DNA from: Algoriphagus pacificus
GTDB lineage: Bacteria; Bacteroidota; Bacteroidia; Cytophagales; Cyclobacteriaceae
Length of the DNA: 64,000 bases
Reading direction: 5' to 3'
Assembly: GCF_017254845.1 (NCBI RefSeq)
Contig: NZ_JAFKCU010000001.1
Span: 1,509,048 to 1,573,047, forward strand
The position numbers and the translations under genes are program-made. A model generated the notes under the pieces. That model was not told where the DNA came from and did not search any database. It saw nothing but the letters and a program-made list of their open reading frames with translations. Below are positions 35,203-45,337 of the stretch, piece by piece. Each line of letters begins with the position of its first letter. The first letter of the stretch is position 1.

Positions 35203-35973
35203 TTAATCATAATACGTGTAGTTAGCTTTTCCAATTTCCTGTTGTCCAAAATGTAAATCGAAATATATCTCTTCTTTTATTCTTCCCATTTCATCATAGA
35301 AATATTTTAATACTTCTGAGTTTTCTTTTTCAGAAACTGTCTTTGAAATAATTCTACCCATTTCATCGTAGTTAATCTGATAGTTATAATAAGGTGATCC
35401 CGCCGTTTTATCCCAATAGAAATATTCCTTAACCACTTTTTCGCTTCCTGGATTTTCGTAAACCAATTCAATTTTTTCACCAGCAAAAGGTAATCTGCCA
35501 ATCATCATTATCTTTCGTTTGTTTTCATCAAAAAAGAATTCAAGGATTTGAGTAAAGGAATCATTATTTACTCTGCTGATACTGGCAATTTCGTTGAAGT
35601 CTGTATATTGATATTGGGTCGAGTTAAAATATTTCAAAAGCCCATTATCAGTAAAATAGTTTTTTGAATAAATGATGTGCCCCTGATCATTGTAATGGTG
35701 AACTGAATAGGTATAATTGACATTGGGTTCATATGTTTTGATAGTCAGAATGGAATCTCCTGCATTGTTATAATAAAATTCCTCCAAGCTAATGTTGTTT
35801 TGCAATTGCATTGTTTTGGATTTCAATTTTCCAGATGGATTTTTTACTATATGATTTAAAAGTGAATCGAGATTGAGAATATCAAAATCTTCCTGAACTG
35901 CTACAGGATTTTCTTCTTCAGTACAAGCAATTAGGTAGAGCAAACTAAAAAGTAATATGAGATATTTTTTCAT
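35203..35973 (-). CDS. Lipoprotein with YD/RHS-like repeats, function unknown
   Basis: A 256-residue lipoprotein with signal peptide MKKYLILLFSLLYLIACTEEE, lipobox LIAC. The mature part consists of tyrosine-rich beta units, several of the YD/RHS type: YYNNAGDSI, HHYNDQGHIIYSKNYF, NYDEMGRIISKTV and YFYDEMGRIKEEIYF. Such repeats build beta-rich surface proteins. It is too short to be an RHS toxin, and no C-terminal toxin domain is seen. It is a single gene with no recognised partner. Confidence 0.75.
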   Translation of the reverse strand: MKKYLILLFSLLYLIACTEEENPVAVQEDFDILNLDSLLNHIVKNPSGKLKSKTMQLQNNISLEEFYYNNAGDSILTIKTYEPNVNYTYSVHHYNDQGHIIYSKNYFTDNGLLKYFNSTQYQYTDFNEIASISRVNNDSFTQILEFFFDENKRKIMMIGRLPFAGEKIELVYENPGSEKVVKEYFYWDKTAGSPYYNYQINYDEMGRIISKTVSEKENSEVLKYFYDEMGRIKEEIYFDLHFGQQEIGKANYTYYD

Positions 35974-36018
35974 TTTGATTTAGTTTTCAGGTAGTTAAGA
36001 TAACTAAACTATCTAGTG

Positions 36019-36055
36019 AAAAAAATAGCTGAGGTAGAATTCTTCTGCCTCAGCT
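36019..36055 (-). terminator. Terminator after dnaE
   Basis: AGCTGAGGTAGAA (36027-36039) pairs with TTCTGCCTCAGCT (36043-36055) with one G-T wobble and a 3-nt loop. A minus-strand U run follows (plus-strand A run 36019-36025). Confidence 0.82.
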
Positions 36056-36081
36056 TTAATTTTGAATATAAAGATCTTGGT

Positions 36082-39000
36082 TTAAATCACCTTATAAATC
36101 ACTTCTGGAATCTCTTTCAGCTCTTTAATCATATCAGCACTTGGATCAATTGAAAATTTCTTTGAAAACAGCTCCAAAGCAATATTTTCTTTACGGTCCA
36201 CTACATCAAAATACAGTTTTGCGTCTCCTTTATATTTTTCTGTGATAGCTTCTAGTTTTTCCATTAGATCCAATGACAAATCGTCTAAGTCTATATTTAC
36301 ACGGAGACCTTTGACCATCTTTCCTCTGACCTCACTCAATAGCATGATATTGGTAATCTTGAATTCCAATTCATTTTCTGCCCATTTCTTTCCTACAACC
36401 TGACCAGAAAGGAAGAGAAACCATCCAGTCATAAAGTATTCTTTAAACTTGACGTAATCTTCGCCAAAAAGGAAAAAGGTAAATCCTCCATGGTAATCTT
36501 CCAAAGTCAAAGTGCCAAAGGGTTTACCATTTTTGGTTGTTCGGTGAGCAAAACTGCTGACAGAACCAGCAATCTTTAACTCCTTTTTGTTTTTGAGGCT
36601 TTCCAGATCGTTAAGTTCTGGCAGATTCGCATTGGTAAAAGACTCGATCTCAAGGCGATATTGGTCTAAAGGATGGCCTGAAATATAAAGCCCCACCACT
36701 TCCTTTTCTATATTGAGCTGCTGCAATTGGGAAAAAGGCTCCATGGGTGCAACTGAAGGTAAAGGAATATCCATACTTCCTCCGCCACCTCCGAAGAGAC
36801 TCACTTGAGCGCTTTCTTCTTCTTGTTGTACCTTTTGAGCGTATTTGGTCGCTTTTTCGATCAATGTCAAATCTCCGTCCGGTGCCTCCAGATATTGTCT
36901 CCTGTGATGCTCTTTGAAGCAATCAAAACCTCCAGCCATGGCAAGTGCTTCCATGGTTTTCTTATTTAATGCTTTGGAGCTAACTCGCTTCGCAAAGTCA
37001 AAGATGTTTTTAAACGGTCCGTTTGCTTCTCGCTCTTTGATTATTTCTTCGACAGCAGCTGATCCAGCACCTTTGATAGCAGCCATTCCAAAGCGGATTT
37101 CGCCAGCGGCATTCACCGTAAAACCACTTTTTGATTCATTGACATCAGGTCCCAAAACAGGAATGTTTGCCCGCTTACATTCCTCCATAAAGAATGTGAC
37201 TTGAGAAATATCATTCATGTTGTTACTCAAAACCGAAGCAAGGTACTCAGCTGGATAATGAGCTTTTAAATAGGCTGTTTGATAGGCTATCCAAGCATAA
37301 CAAGTTGAATGGGATTTGTTGAAAGCATAGGATGCGAATGCTTCCCAGTCAGTCCAGATTTTGGCAAGCTTTTTAGCATCGTGTCCTTTTGCAGAAGCCT
37401 GTTCGATAAATTTAGGCTTCATTTTATCCAACACGTCTTTTTGTTTTTTACCCATAGCCTTACGCAATACGTCGGCTTCACCTTTGGTAAATCCCGCCAA
37501 CTTCTGGGATAGAAGCATAACCTGTTCCTGATAAACCGTAATTCCATAGGTTTCTTCAAGGTATTCCTTCATGTCTTCCAGATCGTATTCGATCGGCTCA
37601 GTCCCATGCTTTCTCTTAATAAATGAAGGAATGTATGCCAATGGGCCTGGACGGTAAAGTGCATTCATGGCAATCAAATCTGCAAATACCGTCGGTTTCA
37701 GCTCACGCATGTATTTCTGCATACCGGCAGATTCGTATTGGAAAATACCAACTGTTTCTCCTCGCTGGAAAAGCTCATAGGTCTTATCATCGTCAATAGG
37801 AAAATTGTCAGCATCCAGTTCAATTCCATGCCTTTCCTTGACAATCTTGATGGCAGTTTTGATCAAAGTCAGGGTTTTTAAACCCAAAAAGTCCATTTTC
37901 AAAAGTCCAGCTGACTCTACCACGGAGTTGTCAAACTGAGTACAAACCATATCCGAGTCCTTTGCAAGTGCCACCGGAACGAAATTGGTGATGTCATCAG
38001 GAGTGATGATTACACCGCAGGCGTGGATTCCAAGATTTCGTACAGAGCCCTCAAGCATGGTCGCCTGATTGATTGTTTTTGCAGATTCATCCTGACCTTT
38101 TGAAATCCGGATCAATTCATCTGCTTTTGCAATCAGCTCACCTTGACCTTTGAGTTTGTCTGAGAGGGCAGCTCGATTTCCAGCCAACCCAAAAAGTGCT
38201 TTTAACTTGATGTCAGGAACAAGGTTTGCCAATCTTCCAGCTTCTGCAAGTGGTAAATTTAAAACTCGGGCAGTATCACGGATAGCTGATTTTGCTGCCA
38301 TGGTACCGTAAGTGATGATTTGAGCTACTTGATTTGAGCCATATTTTTTGATTACATAATCAATAACTGACTGGCGCCCTTCATCATCAAAGTCAATATC
38401 AATATCGGGAAGTGAAACCCGGTCCGGATTTAGGAATCTCTCAAAAAGGAGATCGTACGCAATCGGATCAACATTAGTGATTCCTACACAATAGGCTACG
38501 GCTGATCCCGCTGCAGATCCACGGCCAGGACCAACTGATACACCCATTTCTCTAGCGGCTCGAGTGAAATCCTGTACAATCAAAAAGTAACCAGGGTATC
38601 CAGTATTTTGAATTGTTGCTAACTCAAAATCCAATCGCTCTTGGATCTCAGGAGTTATTTCCTTGTACCTTTTCTTGGCACCTTCATAAGTCAAATGCCT
38701 CAAGTAAGCATTTTCTCCACGCTTTCCTCCATCTACATCATCCTCTGGATGCTTGAATTCATCTGGGATATCGAATTTCGGTAGGAGTACTTCTCGGGCT
38801 AGCTTGTACCCCTCGATCTTTTCTACAATTTCCTGAGTGCATTCAATTGCTTCAGGCAGGTCTGCGAAGAGTTTTTTCATTTCTTCTGGACTCTTGATGT
38901 AGAACTCATCATTTGGGAATCCATATCTAAACTCGCGCCCTCTTTTCCCTATGTATTTTTTCGGCTTTTCTACAAGCTCTCCATCCTTTACACAAAGGAG

Positions 39001-40368
39001 CACATCATGAGCTTTTGCATCAGATTTTTCAGTGTAATAGGAGTTATTGGCAGCAAAGTATTTTACATCATATTTCTTGGCAAACTCAAGTAAAACCTCA
39101 TTTACTTTTTCCTCTTCTGGGATTCCATGTCTACTCAATTCCACATAAAAATCTTCTCCAAACTGTTCCTTCCACCAGAGAAAAGCCTCTTCAGCTTGAG
39201 TTTCGCCGACGTTAAGAATCAGAAATGGAATTTCCCCCCAAAGACCACCTGTGGTGGCAATAAGGTTTTCTTTGTATTGAACTAAGACATCTCTATCGAT
39301 ACGAGGGACATAGTAAAACCCTTCAATATTCGCATAAGAAGCAAGTTTTGCTAGGTTATGATACCCGGCTTTGTTTTTTGCCAAGAGTACAGTTTGGAAG
39401 CCATCGTCTTTGTTTGCTTTGTTTTTTCTATCTCTGCAAAGGTTAAATTCACAACCCAGAATAGGCTTGATTTCTTTGCCCATAGCCTCTTTCACAAAGT
39501 GAAAAGCTCCCATCATATTGCCATGATCTGTCATTGCAATAGCCTGCATTCCAAGCTCTTTTGCTCTGGATACCAATGCTGGGATTTCCGAAGTAGCCTG
39601 AAGAACTGAGTACTGACTGTGTACATGAAGATGTGTAAATGGCACATCTGTCAAATCAGAAATATCAGCTTTTCCAGCTTGCTTTAGGACTTCTTTGGCA
39701 GCTGCCTTTTGGGAGTCTTTTGCTTGGGCAAAGTTGGCTTCTGCTAGTTTAGGAGCCTCATAGACCACATCTTTGATCGCAATTCCCGGTTCAGGTGCCT
39801 GAACTCCATGTGTGATCAACCCAAAGAAACATCGTGCAGTGGCATCCACATCATAGGCTGCATCGTGTGCATCCCCAAAACCTTTTCCGAAAAGTTTCTG
39901 ATGAAGTTCGGTCAGTGTAGGCCACTTGAACTTGCCGCCTCTACCTCCGGGTATTGCACAGAATTCAGTGGAAATATCCTTGGTATCAAGAGGATCAGCT
40001 GTCAAAGGCATTGTCGCCTCAGCTCTCAAGTACTCAGAGCCCACTACATTGATATCGAATTCAATGTTATGGCCAACCAGATACTTTGCTTGTCTTACGG
40101 CCCCTTCAAAGATCCCTAGAATTTGTTTCAGGTCATGACCTTCTTTTAATGCCCGTTTGGTTGAAATCCCATGGACTTTCTCCGCATTATAAGGGATGGT
40201 AAACCCTTCCGGACGGATGATGTAATTATGATTTGAAATCAGATTCCCCTTCTCATCATGCAGTTGCCAAGCAAGCTGAACCAGTCTAGGCCAGTTGTCC
40301 ACATCTGACATGGGAGCATTGTAATCGCGGGGAAGACCGGTTGTTTCGGTATCAAAAATTAAGTACAT
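36082..40368 (-). CDS. dnaE: DNA polymerase III alpha subunit with N-terminal proofreading exonuclease
   Basis: Replicative DNA polymerase of 1428 residues. Residues of about 1-185 are a complete DnaQ-type 3'-5' exonuclease: Exo I FDTETTG (Asp6, Glu8), Exo II VGHNIEFD, and Exo III with HDAAYDVDA. A linker of about 55 residues follows. The alpha subunit then starts with a PHP domain near residue 244 (FTHLHVHSQYS, AMTDHGNMMG). The palm has the catalytic PDIDIDFDD near residues 652-661. Finger and tandem HhH regions follow, then an OB fold near 1260-1290 (KIAGSVSSFAHRTTKNGKPF). Standard DnaE is about 1160-1200 aa without the exonuclease, which is then the separate epsilon subunit. It is monocistronic with its own terminator. 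Confidence 0.95.
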   Translation of the reverse strand: MYLIFDTETTGLPRDYNAPMSDVDNWPRLVQLAWQLHDEKGNLISNHNYIIRPEGFTIPYNAEKVHGISTKRALKEGHDLKQILGIFEGAVRQAKYLVGHNIEFDINVVGSEYLRAEATMPLTADPLDTKDISTEFCAIPGGRGGKFKWPTLTELHQKLFGKGFGDAHDAAYDVDATARCFFGLITHGVQAPEPGIAIKDVVYEAPKLAEANFAQAKDSQKAAAKEVLKQAGKADISDLTDVPFTHLHVHSQYSVLQATSEIPALVSRAKELGMQAIAMTDHGNMMGAFHFVKEAMGKEIKPILGCEFNLCRDRKNKANKDDGFQTVLLAKNKAGYHNLAKLASYANIEGFYYVPRIDRDVLVQYKENLIATTGGLWGEIPFLILNVGETQAEEAFLWWKEQFGEDFYVELSRHGIPEEEKVNEVLLEFAKKYDVKYFAANNSYYTEKSDAKAHDVLLCVKDGELVEKPKKYIGKRGREFRYGFPNDEFYIKSPEEMKKLFADLPEAIECTQEIVEKIEGYKLAREVLLPKFDIPDEFKHPEDDVDGGKRGENAYLRHLTYEGAKKRYKEITPEIQERLDFELATIQNTGYPGYFLIVQDFTRAAREMGVSVGPGRGSAAGSAVAYCVGITNVDPIAYDLLFERFLNPDRVSLPDIDIDFDDEGRQSVIDYVIKKYGSNQVAQIITYGTMAAKSAIRDTARVLNLPLAEAGRLANLVPDIKLKALFGLAGNRAALSDKLKGQGELIAKADELIRISKGQDESAKTINQATMLEGSVRNLGIHACGVIITPDDITNFVPVALAKDSDMVCTQFDNSVVESAGLLKMDFLGLKTLTLIKTAIKIVKERHGIELDADNFPIDDDKTYELFQRGETVGIFQYESAGMQKYMRELKPTVFADLIAMNALYRPGPLAYIPSFIKRKHGTEPIEYDLEDMKEYLEETYGITVYQEQVMLLSQKLAGFTKGEADVLRKAMGKKQKDVLDKMKPKFIEQASAKGHDAKKLAKIWTDWEAFASYAFNKSHSTCYAWIAYQTAYLKAHYPAEYLASVLSNNMNDISQVTFFMEECKRANIPVLGPDVNESKSGFTVNAAGEIRFGMAAIKGAGSAAVEEIIKEREANGPFKNIFDFAKRVSSKALNKKTMEALAMAGGFDCFKEHHRRQYLEAPDGDLTLIEKATKYAQKVQQEEESAQVSLFGGGGGSMDIPLPSVAPMEPFSQLQQLNIEKEVVGLYISGHPLDQYRLEIESFTNANLPELNDLESLKNKKELKIAGSVSSFAHRTTKNGKPFGTLTLEDYHGGFTFFLFGEDYVKFKEYFMTGWFLFLSGQVVGKKWAENELEFKITNIMLLSEVRGKMVKGLRVNIDLDDLSLDLMEKLEAITEKYKGDAKLYFDVVDRKENIALELFSKKFSIDPSADMIKELKEIPEVIYKVI

Positions 40369-40530
40369 ACAGCTTCGGGAATTGAGACTTCAAATTAGGG
40401 CTAATCTCCGAAACAGGGCAAGGGAAAAGAAGGTAATTGTCAGAGAAAATTGAATAAAAAAACTCTAAGTCGGACTTAATCTAGGGTAAGTGTTTAGAAG
40501 AGTTCTCCTTATGTCCATTTCTCAAACTTT

Positions 40531-41274
40531 TTAATATCGAATTTCCCACATCCAAGCTCTTTTGCTGTCAGTGGAAGTCTGGATAAACTCTTGAATTAGT
40601 TCCTGATATTTTGCACCCGATACTTCCCTACCTTTCATTTTTTTAGGTAGAGAAATGATTTCTTCCGGTTCTCCAAATGTAATTTTCTCAGCTTCTACGA
40701 TTAGCATTCCGTCATTGACATCATAAGCTAAAATCAACCCAGGTAATCCAAATTGTTCCTCTGGACCTGTTGGAACAGGTATGTCGGAGGCGAACCAAGC
40801 GGTAATCTTTTGCCCTCTAATTTTATCTTCTGTCACGGCTTTCATACACATATGTCCAAGAATATCTCGGATTTCGTTCATAACTCTCCATTTTGGAGCA
40901 TTTAAGCTATCAGTGACAATAAAAGTTTTACCCATTTGATCCATGTATTTTAGATAGGTCTGATCATTTAGGTTGTTTTCTATGAAGTAATCCTCTACCT
41001 GATAAGAGTAGCTTTGTACCTCATAGGGAGCACCAAAGGTATATAGACTTTTTTCAGGCCAGAATTGAAGTTTCATTCGGGTGCTATAGCCTTCAGGATT
41101 ATTCCAAGTAAGGAGAATTCTGTCTTTTTCTTGCTGGGTAAGGTGAGGCATGCTAGAATAAATTTTATCATAGAAAATCCGGTACCTATATTCTACCTCT
41201 CCTACAATGTTTTGGGCCCTAAGTCCAGTAGTAATCAGGATCAGTGCTAGGATATTGAGAAGTTTCAATTTCAT
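40531..41274 (-). CDS. GLPGLI-family secreted protein
   Basis: A 247-residue protein with signal peptide MKLKLLNILALILITTGLRAQ. It contains the family-defining GLPGLI sequence in EEQFGLPGLILAYDVNDG, preceded by the usual ITAWFASDIPVPTGP. The family is common in Bacteroidota and of unknown function, often beside a TonB-dependent receptor. That is the case here, since the barrel protein gene ends 28 nt upstream on the same strand. The two probably form an operon. Confidence 0.9.
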   Translation of the reverse strand: MKLKLLNILALILITTGLRAQNIVGEVEYRYRIFYDKIYSSMPHLTQQEKDRILLTWNNPEGYSTRMKLQFWPEKSLYTFGAPYEVQSYSYQVEDYFIENNLNDQTYLKYMDQMGKTFIVTDSLNAPKWRVMNEIRDILGHMCMKAVTEDKIRGQKITAWFASDIPVPTGPEEQFGLPGLILAYDVNDGMLIVEAEKITFGEPEEIISLPKKMKGREVSGAKYQELIQEFIQTSTDSKRAWMWEIRY

Positions 41275-41302
41275 TGTTTTTAGTGTTGATAGTTAATTAA
41301 AG

Positions 41303-44119
41303 TTATCTTCTGCTTTTAATTTCGATTCCTCGCATATTGTAAGTCACGCCTAGAAGGAAATACCTTGACAAGGTTTCGATCATTCCAGTTGAAACGAAAT
41401 TTTGTCCCGCATACTGGCTGATTGTTTGATTTTGTTTGAAGATATCATAAGCAGAGAGTCTCACTTCCCATTTTTTTGCCTCGCCAATCAGTTTATATAC
41501 AAACGCATTCAGGATTGGTACATTTTGGTCAAATCCAAAACTTTCATTTTTATATCGGCTATAATTGAATTTTACATCAAAGTAAAAATCTTTTGGAAGC
41601 TTGATGTTCATGTTACTGTAGGCACTCCAGTTGATTATATCCTGATTTTGGGAAGGGTTTTGTTCGTATTTAGTTTTACTAAGACGGTATGAAGAGCCTG
41701 TATTGAGACTGAACCAATCTATAGGAGTCAGGTTGAAATTGACTGCAAAGTTGTGACTATAGGTGTCTGTTTCAGTTTCTATCGAATTTATCAGAGCAAG
41801 GCTTTTAGAATAAGATGGATTTGCAGATATATAGGCAGTGGCTTTAGTCTTTACAATTGGGAAGCCGAAACCCAGATATGGAAAAAAGCGCTGTCCACCG
41901 GAAACATTGCCGGGCTTATAGGTTGTAACTAATGTTTCTGGATCAATGGTTTGGTTTTGAACTACCTGGCTTTGATAGAACGTTGAATTAAATGAAAATT
42001 GTAAACTCACAAATGTCGCAGGGTCGTACATGTTGAAGCCTGTATTAAATGTATGGGATACTTGAGGCTCCAGATCAGGATTTCCCTCCCGGACGTATAG
42101 CGGATTGGAAATGTCTTTGTATGGCTGCAAATCTGAAATATTAGGAGGGGTAACACCAGTAGCATAACTAGCATTGAATCTCTTGTTACCTTTCATTGTT
42201 TTCCAGTATGTCACATTAGGAGTAAAATTCAGGTAGCTTTTATCTACAGTTCCTAAAACCTCACTGTCTTTTAATACTGAGAACTGCCCGTTTAATCGGT
42301 AGTTTGAAGCAGCTAATCCCACACTTAAGTTTGATCCTTTATTTGCATATCTGATGCTGGACCCAAACCTGTTGTAAGTAATTTTATTGTCAAAAAATCG
42401 GCTTAGATTAGGGTTTAGTTCATTCGTATCTCTTGATTCCACGTCGTAAACTTGGCGATCTGTTTCACTCTTTGATTGGCTGAAGTTGTAAAAAGTCTCT
42501 ACAAAGAATTTGTTTTTGATAGGCTCCACATAAAGGAGACTTGACTTGATCAGGTTTGAACCATTAAGGGCCTGGATTATTTGATCCAAATTTCTGAAAT
42601 AGGTATTTGGATCAGTAGAGTTCATCAAATCCACGACTGATTTTTGGATTCCATCCTGATCTGCTTTACTCCATGTATCACTGATGCTAGCAGCAAAGTT
42701 TCGCCCACTCTTTTTGAATTTATGCCTGTAGATTGCAGTTCCTTGGAATGCACCAGACCATTTATCTGATTGATTGTTCCGATCCATTTGGCTCTGCTCC
42801 ATATTGCTGCGAATCAGCTCTTGGTGGCTAAGCAGGTTAGTACTTAGTGAGCTTAATCTTCCTTTTGCATTTATTGTGATTGTATTCGCACTGTCTAATT
42901 CGTTTTGAAAGCGAAGGTTTACCCGATGGTGACCCACTACATTATTTTGTAAATTTTCATCGGTCGACGTGAAAGAGGAATTGTCTGGCAGAAAGGTAGT
43001 TCTACTGTTAAAACTCCTTTGAATTTGATCGCTTCGGCTGAAAAAGTAATTGCTGCTGAAGTCCTTTTTATCTTTTAAATAATTATAATTTATTCCTAAA
43101 GCTTGATTTTTGGAATAGCCTGAATTGAGATTATTGAAGGGTATTTCGAAAGATTCTTCACCATCTCCTCCGGAAATAATGATGACATTTGATCCACCGC
43201 TTCCATTAAACCCAAAATCTCCGGTATCCCCCCATTGGAAGGCATTGCTTCCCCTAAACTCCTGTAAATCATCAAAACTAAGGCCTGATTGATTGACATT
43301 ATTGCCATACCCTATGATCGAAAATTGGTTTACTTTATCAAACTTATTGAAAGAAGCATTAGCATTCCACCTGTCATCGGTGCCTCCCGCTGCGGAAATC
43401 TTACCAAACCCTCCATTTTTTGCATCTTCTTTCAACTCAACGTTTAAGGTCTTCTCTTTCACCCCATCTTCTACCCCGGTGAGTTTTGACTGTTCTGATT
43501 TGTCATCAAAAAGCTGAAGCTTGCTTATCGACTCAGCATTCAAATTTTGGGTGGCCATTTTTGTATTTCCTCCAAAAAAACGCCTTCCATCTATTGTTAC
43601 CTTTTGGACCTGTTGTCCTTGGGCTACAATATTCCCATCCTTATCTATTTCTATTCCTGGTAGTTTTCGGAGCAATTCTTCTAAAGTTGCTCCAGGTGGT
43701 ACTTTGAATTTGCTAGCATCATATTCGATAGTGTCTCCCCGCATCATCAAAGGCGCTTTTGCTGCCTTAACTACCACCTCATAAAGTTCCTGTAAAATAG
43801 GCATCAACTGAATCTCCTCAACCTCCAAATCACCTGTTTCAGGGAGGACCAATTCTTTTTGAAGAGGAAGATATCCCATATAGGTGGCTTTGATCAGTAA
43901 CGGCTGCCGATCAACGTTTTTGAATATATATTCCCCATCTTTATTCGTAAGCGTATATGCCACCAACGCAGAGTCCTTGGGCGTAAGAAGAAGCACAGAG
44001 GTGTAATCTAGGGGGCTATTTGTTGTGTCTTTCACCACGCCACTGATATTAAGTTTGGATTGGGCATGGGTAGAAAAAGTGATGGCAGCCAGGAGAAGGC
44101 ATGAAATGAGAAATTTCAT
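41303..44119 (-). CDS. TonB-dependent receptor-like outer-membrane beta-barrel protein
   Basis: A 938-residue outer-membrane protein. Signal peptide MKFLISCLLLAAITFSTHAQ is followed by a carboxypeptidase-regulatory-like beta-sandwich (about 22-110), with DTTNSPLDYTSVLLLTPKDS and NKDGEYIFKNV. A plug-like domain comes next (MMRGDTIEYDASKFKVPPGA, LEELLRKLPGIEIDKDG, KVTIDGRRFFGG). A large barrel of the outer-membrane-barrel type 3 kind, rich in aromatic beta strands, fills the rest. The cargo is unknown. It is transcribed ahead of a GLPGLI gene. A 573-bp region without genes lies upstream. Confidence 0.88.
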   Translation of the reverse strand: MKFLISCLLLAAITFSTHAQSKLNISGVVKDTTNSPLDYTSVLLLTPKDSALVAYTLTNKDGEYIFKNVDRQPLLIKATYMGYLPLQKELVLPETGDLEVEEIQLMPILQELYEVVVKAAKAPLMMRGDTIEYDASKFKVPPGATLEELLRKLPGIEIDKDGNIVAQGQQVQKVTIDGRRFFGGNTKMATQNLNAESISKLQLFDDKSEQSKLTGVEDGVKEKTLNVELKEDAKNGGFGKISAAGGTDDRWNANASFNKFDKVNQFSIIGYGNNVNQSGLSFDDLQEFRGSNAFQWGDTGDFGFNGSGGSNVIIISGGDGEESFEIPFNNLNSGYSKNQALGINYNYLKDKKDFSSNYFFSRSDQIQRSFNSRTTFLPDNSSFTSTDENLQNNVVGHHRVNLRFQNELDSANTITINAKGRLSSLSTNLLSHQELIRSNMEQSQMDRNNQSDKWSGAFQGTAIYRHKFKKSGRNFAASISDTWSKADQDGIQKSVVDLMNSTDPNTYFRNLDQIIQALNGSNLIKSSLLYVEPIKNKFFVETFYNFSQSKSETDRQVYDVESRDTNELNPNLSRFFDNKITYNRFGSSIRYANKGSNLSVGLAASNYRLNGQFSVLKDSEVLGTVDKSYLNFTPNVTYWKTMKGNKRFNASYATGVTPPNISDLQPYKDISNPLYVREGNPDLEPQVSHTFNTGFNMYDPATFVSLQFSFNSTFYQSQVVQNQTIDPETLVTTYKPGNVSGGQRFFPYLGFGFPIVKTKATAYISANPSYSKSLALINSIETETDTYSHNFAVNFNLTPIDWFSLNTGSSYRLSKTKYEQNPSQNQDIINWSAYSNMNIKLPKDFYFDVKFNYSRYKNESFGFDQNVPILNAFVYKLIGEAKKWEVRLSAYDIFKQNQTISQYAGQNFVSTGMIETLSRYFLLGVTYNMRGIEIKSRR

Positions 44120-44692
44120 CTTATTTAGTTTTATTTTTTAACTATATTTTTTTTAACAGACCTCCTTATCAAAAAAATAACTACCGTTGAACCATTATAT
44201 GTAGCGTCTTTCTTTAAGGTGTTTAGACAGAGTATTGGGAAAAAAAGTATTGAATTAAGTTCAGTTGAAAATTATTGTACTTTACTTCCAAATCTCTTTG
44301 TGTACTTTTATTATATGTATTTGTTTACTTCTAATTTGCAGAGGATGAGCCTATTAGTTTCTCTTCTGCATCTAGAGTAGTTTTTAAACGAATCAAAAAT
44401 TCTTTAAATCAAGTAGTTTCAGCCTTTGAAAAATTGGCAATTACCTAATTATTTAACAATTGAAAATTTTAACACTGCTAGTATAATAATCCTTTAACTA
44501 AAAATCGAATACTAACTTGTTAAATGATGTTATTTCGATTGAAATAGATGTGGGTCTCAGTTGGAAAGGAGAAAATAACCATCGTAAAAACTTGCACAAA
44601 AAGTCAATTTCCAAGGAAATGGATTCTTTCTATACCGAACTCAAAAAGTAGCAATTGTGGCTTTTAATAATTGATTTTAGATTCGATAAAAT
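44120..44692. other. 573-bp gene-free region
   Basis: A/T-rich stretch between the start of the barrel-protein gene and the end of rsmG. I found no ORF with coding character, no tRNA-like cloverleaf and no clear terminator. It must hold the promoter of the barrel-protein operon, but no clean TTG/TAnnTTTG pair stands out. An AAGGAGG-like stretch near 44158-44165 on the minus strand is too far from the ATG to act on it. Confidence 0.5.
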
Positions 44693-45337
44693 TTATCTCT
44701 TATCCTCCCAAGGCATGTAAACAACCTTTTTTGTCTCAAAAAAATCTTCCTTGAAATAGTCTTCTAAATGGTAGACAACATAGGATTTTCCAAGTTCTTC
44801 CATTTCTTCATCCACATCTCCACCTTTGAGATAAAGAATTCCATTAGGGTATTCGTTGATGTCTTCTTTGCGGATTTTGTTTTTTACCCAAGGATAAAAA
44901 TTTGCCATGCGTGTCACGGCTCTACTGACTACAAAATCATATTTACGCACCAATTCTTCAGCTCGAGCTTGCTGAGCTTCCACATTGCTGAGCTTCAGTT
45001 GTTTCGCAACGTCTTTTACCACGGTGATTTTCTTGCCAATTGAATCCACCAAATGGAAATGACAATCTGGAAATAAAATCGCCAAAGGAATTCCTGGAAA
45101 GCCTCCTCCAGTTCCAATATCCAAGATTTTGGTGCCTGGCTGAAACTGCATCACTTTAGAAATTCCCAAAGAGTGAAGCACATGATGAACATAGAACTGC
45201 TCCATGTCTTTCCTGCTGATCACATTGATTTTGGAATTCCAATCGCTATATAAATCAGCTAATTTGGAGAATTGCTCCACTTGCTTTTCTGTCAACGCAG
45301 GAAAGTAACCTTGAATAATTTCTACACCTGGATTCAT
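44693..45337 (-). CDS. rsmG: 16S rRNA (guanine-527-N7) methyltransferase
   Basis: Methylates G527 of 16S rRNA, a position linked to streptomycin sensitivity. The SAM site is KILDIGTGGGFPGIPLAI followed by FHLVDSIGKKITVV. The family segment FVVSRAVTRMANFYPW is present. The length of 214 aa is normal. Its ATG overlaps the stop codon of the sigma-factor gene by one nucleotide (TAATG), so it is translationally coupled to it and read from the same mRNA as the glycosyltransferase gene further upstream. Confidence 0.95.
   Translation of the reverse strand: MNPGVEIIQGYFPALTEKQVEQFSKLADLYSDWNSKINVISRKDMEQFYVHHVLHSLGISKVMQFQPGTKILDIGTGGGFPGIPLAILFPDCHFHLVDSIGKKITVVKDVAKQLKLSNVEAQQARAEELVRKYDFVVSRAVTRMANFYPWVKNKIRKEDINEYPNGILYLKGGDVDEEMEELGKSYVVYHLEDYFKEDFFETKKVVYMPWEDKR

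Noticed and set aside
35061-35249. A 62-residue minus-strand ORF overlapping the start of the trxA leader and the end of the lipoprotein gene
   Set aside because: Lys/Ile/Leu-rich by base composition, overlaps the real gene in another frame, and shows no family features.
35203-35973. RHS-type polymorphic toxin
   Set aside because: The YD-like units are few, the protein is only 256 residues with a lipobox, and there is no toxin domain or immunity gene next to it.
36082-40368. dnaE exonuclease region as a separate dnaQ gene joined by a sequencing error
   Set aside because: The frame is continuous with a natural linker and no stop or start context at the junction. The architecture looks genuine.
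44120-44692. Possible tRNA or small RNA in the large gap
   Set aside because: No cloverleaf, no conserved T-loop motif and no promoter-terminator pair were found.
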